DNA of 64,000 nt, taken from Gloeocapsa sp. PCC 7428. Its GTDB lineage: Bacteria; Cyanobacteriota; Cyanobacteriia; Cyanobacteriales; Chroococcidiopsidaceae. This document shows positions 62,333 through 64,000 of the stretch, one piece after another. The notes below the pieces were generated by a model that was not told where the DNA came from, searched no databases, and worked only from the letters and a program-made list of their open reading frames with translations. Within the stretch, counting starts at the first letter, position 1. Each line of letters begins with the position of its first letter. Location of the stretch: positions 3,224,001 through 3,288,000 of the forward strand of contig NC_019745.1 of assembly GCF_000317555.1 (NCBI RefSeq), in the 5' to 3' direction. Made by a program: the position numbers and the translations under genes.

Positions 62333-62683
62333 ATGAATATTACACACAAAAATGGTCACATGGTTGTACTTCATCCTCAAGGACGATTAGATTGTGACGG
62401 TAGTAAGCGCTTAGAGGCTCAATTGACACGCCTGATGGTACAGCGTCATTCACTATGGGTAATCAACTTATCGCAAGTTGACTTTATGGATAGTACTGGT
62501 TTAGTAGCTTTGATAACAGGACTGAAAGCAGCGCGTGAAAGCGGTTGCCGATTAGTGCTATGCCATTTACCGGAACCTGTCAAGTTAATTTTAGAACTTA
62601 CTCAGCTTGATTCAGTGTTTGAAATTTGTGAAGACTACAACGCCGTTTTGACATTGACTCAAACTCCCGCTTTAGCTGCTTAG
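62333..62683 (+). CDS. STAS-domain anti-anti-sigma-factor-like protein
   Basis: A 116-aa single STAS domain. It has the SpoIIAA fold pattern: the strands MVVLHPQGRLDCDGSKRLEA, WVINLSQVDFMDSTGLVALI, then ARESGCRLVLCHLPEPVKLI. The phosphorylatable Ser is S54 in FMDSTGLVAL. Such proteins are usually switched by a serine kinase (RsbW-like) and a PP2C phosphatase, controlling a sigma factor or other partner. Neither partner gene is near. In cyanobacteria similar proteins regulate motility and biofilm or polysaccharide output (for example the Hmp and Hfq-linked systems), but that cannot be said for this one. An AAGGTAT sequence precedes the ATG. Confidence 0.9.
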   Translation: MNITHKNGHMVVLHPQGRLDCDGSKRLEAQLTRLMVQRHSLWVINLSQVDFMDSTGLVALITGLKAARESGCRLVLCHLPEPVKLILELTQLDSVFEICEDYNAVLTLTQTPALAA

Positions 62684-63122
62684 TTGCTTTATGCGAACAT
62701 AAATGTCTGTATTTTGATTTGTGCGCAGCAGTTCAATTAGTGTAAACTATGAAATCAGCAACGTTAGTCAACTATCCCGAACACTAAGATCGTAATTATC
62801 ACAATTGGCAGTGCAGCTAGTTTTTGCAGGAGAGAACGCTAACTTATAAACTTGCTAGTGCTGTACAACCGAAGCATAATCTCAATCGAACTCATATACT
62901 TTTTCACTAGTCCGTAGTACCAAACTATTTCTCAGGGGTGAAATAGTAGTTCTTAGCGATCGCGCATCTAAAAAATTTACGCTAAGCGCTGGTCACTGAT
63001 ATAAACAGATTTTGTTTTAGTGCAAATACCATGACCTCACCTTTATGGCTATGAAGGCATTATCCCGCTTTCAGCTTTCTACCTGGTGGGGCTTGAGCAG
63101 CGGGAGTAATGATGCTGTACCT
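62684..63122. other. Intergenic region between the STAS gene and rpsF
   Basis: About 440 bases between convergent genes. No ORF, RNA gene or clear repeat that I can support. Confidence 0.4.
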
Positions 63123-63141
63123 AATCAGCTGCTAGCTGATT
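63123..63141 (-). terminator. Palindrome overlapping the rpsF stop codon
   Basis: AATCAGCT at 63123-63130 pairs with AGCTGATT at 63134-63141 around a 3-base loop, and the TAG stop of rpsF (63132-63134) lies within it. It may be part of the terminator or protect the mRNA 3' end. There is no clear T run beyond it. Confidence 0.45.
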
Positions 63142-63470
63142 GCTGTTGCTTCTTCGGGAGATTCTTGGGAATCTTCGATTTCTGAGGATTCTTGCTTGAT
63201 AGTTAGGTAGCGAATCACCTCATCACTCAATCGCATTGCGCGCTCTAGTTGAGCAATAACCGTTCCAGGGGCTTGGTAGTTCATTTGAACATAAACACCT
63301 TCACGGTGCCTAGCGATTTCGTAAGCAAGGCGACGTTTACCCCGATTTTGGATTTCAACTTGCGTTGCTCCTTGCTCTTGGAGCATATTTTGGTATCTTG
63401 TAACCGCTTGCTCGACCTGTTCTTCTGCGAGATCAGGACGCAAGATATACATTGTTTCGTAATTTGCCAT
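63132..63470 (-). CDS. rpsF: 30S ribosomal protein S6
   Basis: Small-subunit protein that binds S18. The frame extends to 63542, but the ATG at 63470 ([20 protein letters not shown]) is the family start, giving 112 aa. Typical features: the first strand [50 protein letters not shown], and [16 protein letters not shown] Glu/Ser-rich tail ([20 protein letters not shown]) follows, as in some other cyanobacteria. No rpsR or ssb partner is adjacent, unlike in many bacteria. Confidence 0.95.
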   Translation of the reverse strand: MANYETMYILRPDLAEEQVEQAVTRYQNMLQEQGATQVEIQNRGKRRLAYEIARHREGVYVQMNYQAPGTVIAQLERAMRLSDEVIRYLTIKQESSEIEDSQESPEEATAIS

Positions 63471-63751
63471 GATAAAAGTTTTCCTTATGGACAACACGGC
63501 TGCTTGGGGTTGGGTGCTTGTGAACCACAACTCCAGCAACAAGGAATTACAATTTTAGCAAAGTTAGTGCCTTATGCCATAACTTAGGTTCGATACCGCG
63601 ATCGCAGCTAGCAAAAAAACTAAGTTAATCATAGATGAGATGATATCTTACAAAGTTGATCGACCTATGCAATGTATGCTGAGGTGTGATCAATTGATCG
63701 CAGCCTGTCTTTGGCAGCAGTTAAGCTCAAAACCTAGATTAACAGCACTTT

Positions 63752-64000
63752 ATGGCGCAGCGCTACGTCCGAGTTCAAAATCAAGAGGGACGGATTTACT
63801 ACGGGTTGCTCAAACCAAGCCAAAGCGTTCAGGTCCTTGATGCTCCACCGTGGTTGCAAGGTCAGCCTACGGATTTGCATTTAGAACCAGATCGCTATCA
63901 AATTCTAGCTCCGTGTGCTCCCTCTAAAATTGTTGCAGTTGGGAAAAACTATGCCGACCATGCGGCAGAAATGGGGACAGACGTACCCAGAGAACCATTA
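63752..64000 (+). CDS. Fumarylacetoacetate hydrolase family protein, N-terminal part, truncated by window edge
   Basis: The frame from the ATG at 63752 is open to the last base, 83 codons. It reads [20 protein letters not shown], then [20 protein letters not shown], a short spacer, and the family hallmark [20 protein letters not shown] followed by [12 protein letters not shown]. The 'P-S-K-I-V-A-V-G-x-N-Y-x-x-H-x-x-E' segment opens the catalytic fold of FAH-family enzymes, where His and Glu act with a divalent metal; the three metal-binding acids lie further on, outside the window. Members cleave or decarboxylate acylpyruvates and related keto acids. The exact substrate is unknown. Confidence 0.85.
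   Translation, partial: MAQRYVRVQNQEGRIYYGLLKPSQSVQVLDAPPWLQGQPTDLHLEPDRYQILAPCAPSKIVAVGKNYADHAAEMGTDVPREPL

Noticed and set aside
63640-63840. 66-codon plus-strand frame at the right edge
   Set aside because: The correct frame is that of the FAH-family gene starting at 63752; this frame overlaps it and carries no motif.
1-64000. CRISPR arrays, tRNA genes, insertion sequences
   Set aside because: No regularly spaced direct repeats of 25-40 bp, no tRNA cloverleaf with T-loop GTTCRA context, and no transposase-like protein were seen. The 12-bp repeats at 13944-14016 are in-frame codon repeats, not CRISPR.

Overview
The window is chromosomal DNA from a cyanobacterium. The HIP1 octamer GCGATCGC recurs throughout, genes and gaps alike. 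The housekeeping genes (rpsB-tsf, clpP, glgB, ftsI, argB, argG, a TIGR03643-type small protein) have cyanobacterial-type products, and intergenic DNA carries heptamer tandem repeats typical of the phylum. Hormogonium-polysaccharide (hps) type genes and an exopolysaccharide cluster suggest a sheath- or slime-forming, possibly gliding, organism. Genus cannot be fixed from the sequence alone. No tRNA, rRNA, CRISPR array, transposase or phage gene was seen.

Region 1 (1-10.8 kb) is an exopolysaccharide cluster of the Wzx/Wzy type. It holds the end of a polysaccharide co-polymerase, a membrane-anchored GH5 glycanase, a Wzy-like polymerase/ligase, three family-2 glycosyltransferases, a Wzx-like flippase, a hexapeptide acyltransferase and, on the opposite strand, a WecG/TagA/CpsF glycosyltransferase. 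A 1.2 kb AT-rich gap inside the cluster contains a strongly folded RNA-like element (about 8.64-8.85 kb) that I cannot assign to a known family.

Region 2 (11.3-16.05 kb) has htpG and rpmB, then an island of three nuclease-like accessory genes: a DUF2887/Rpn-type gene, a Uma2 gene and an HSDR_N-like gene. The first and third are each broken by one missing base.

Region 3 (16.5-32.6 kb) is the most striking part. A four-gene module (giant HpsA-like protein, then three pseudopilins) is present twice in tandem, same order and strand. The four proteins look like a complete GspK/I/J/H-type minor pseudopilin tip set in which the K-like member has grown to more than 1700 residues. The natural inference is two alternative pilus or secretion tips serving polysaccharide export, fitting the nearby exopolysaccharide genes.

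Region 4 (32.7-64 kb) is mostly housekeeping: a NifU-N/HEAT protein, glgB, an FtsL-like bitopic protein plus ftsI, a YyaL-type thioredoxin-domain protein, clpP, an RNB-family protein with an apparently degenerate catalytic motif followed by a UbiX-type gene, aroK, argB, recG, tsf, rpsB, a glycosyltransferase, argG, a DedA protein, a STAS protein, rpsF and the start of a fumarylacetoacetate-hydrolase-family gene. A decayed gene lies at about 50.2-50.5 kb. A 53-residue lipoprotein gene is hidden beneath a longer antisense ORF at 37.8-38.0 kb.
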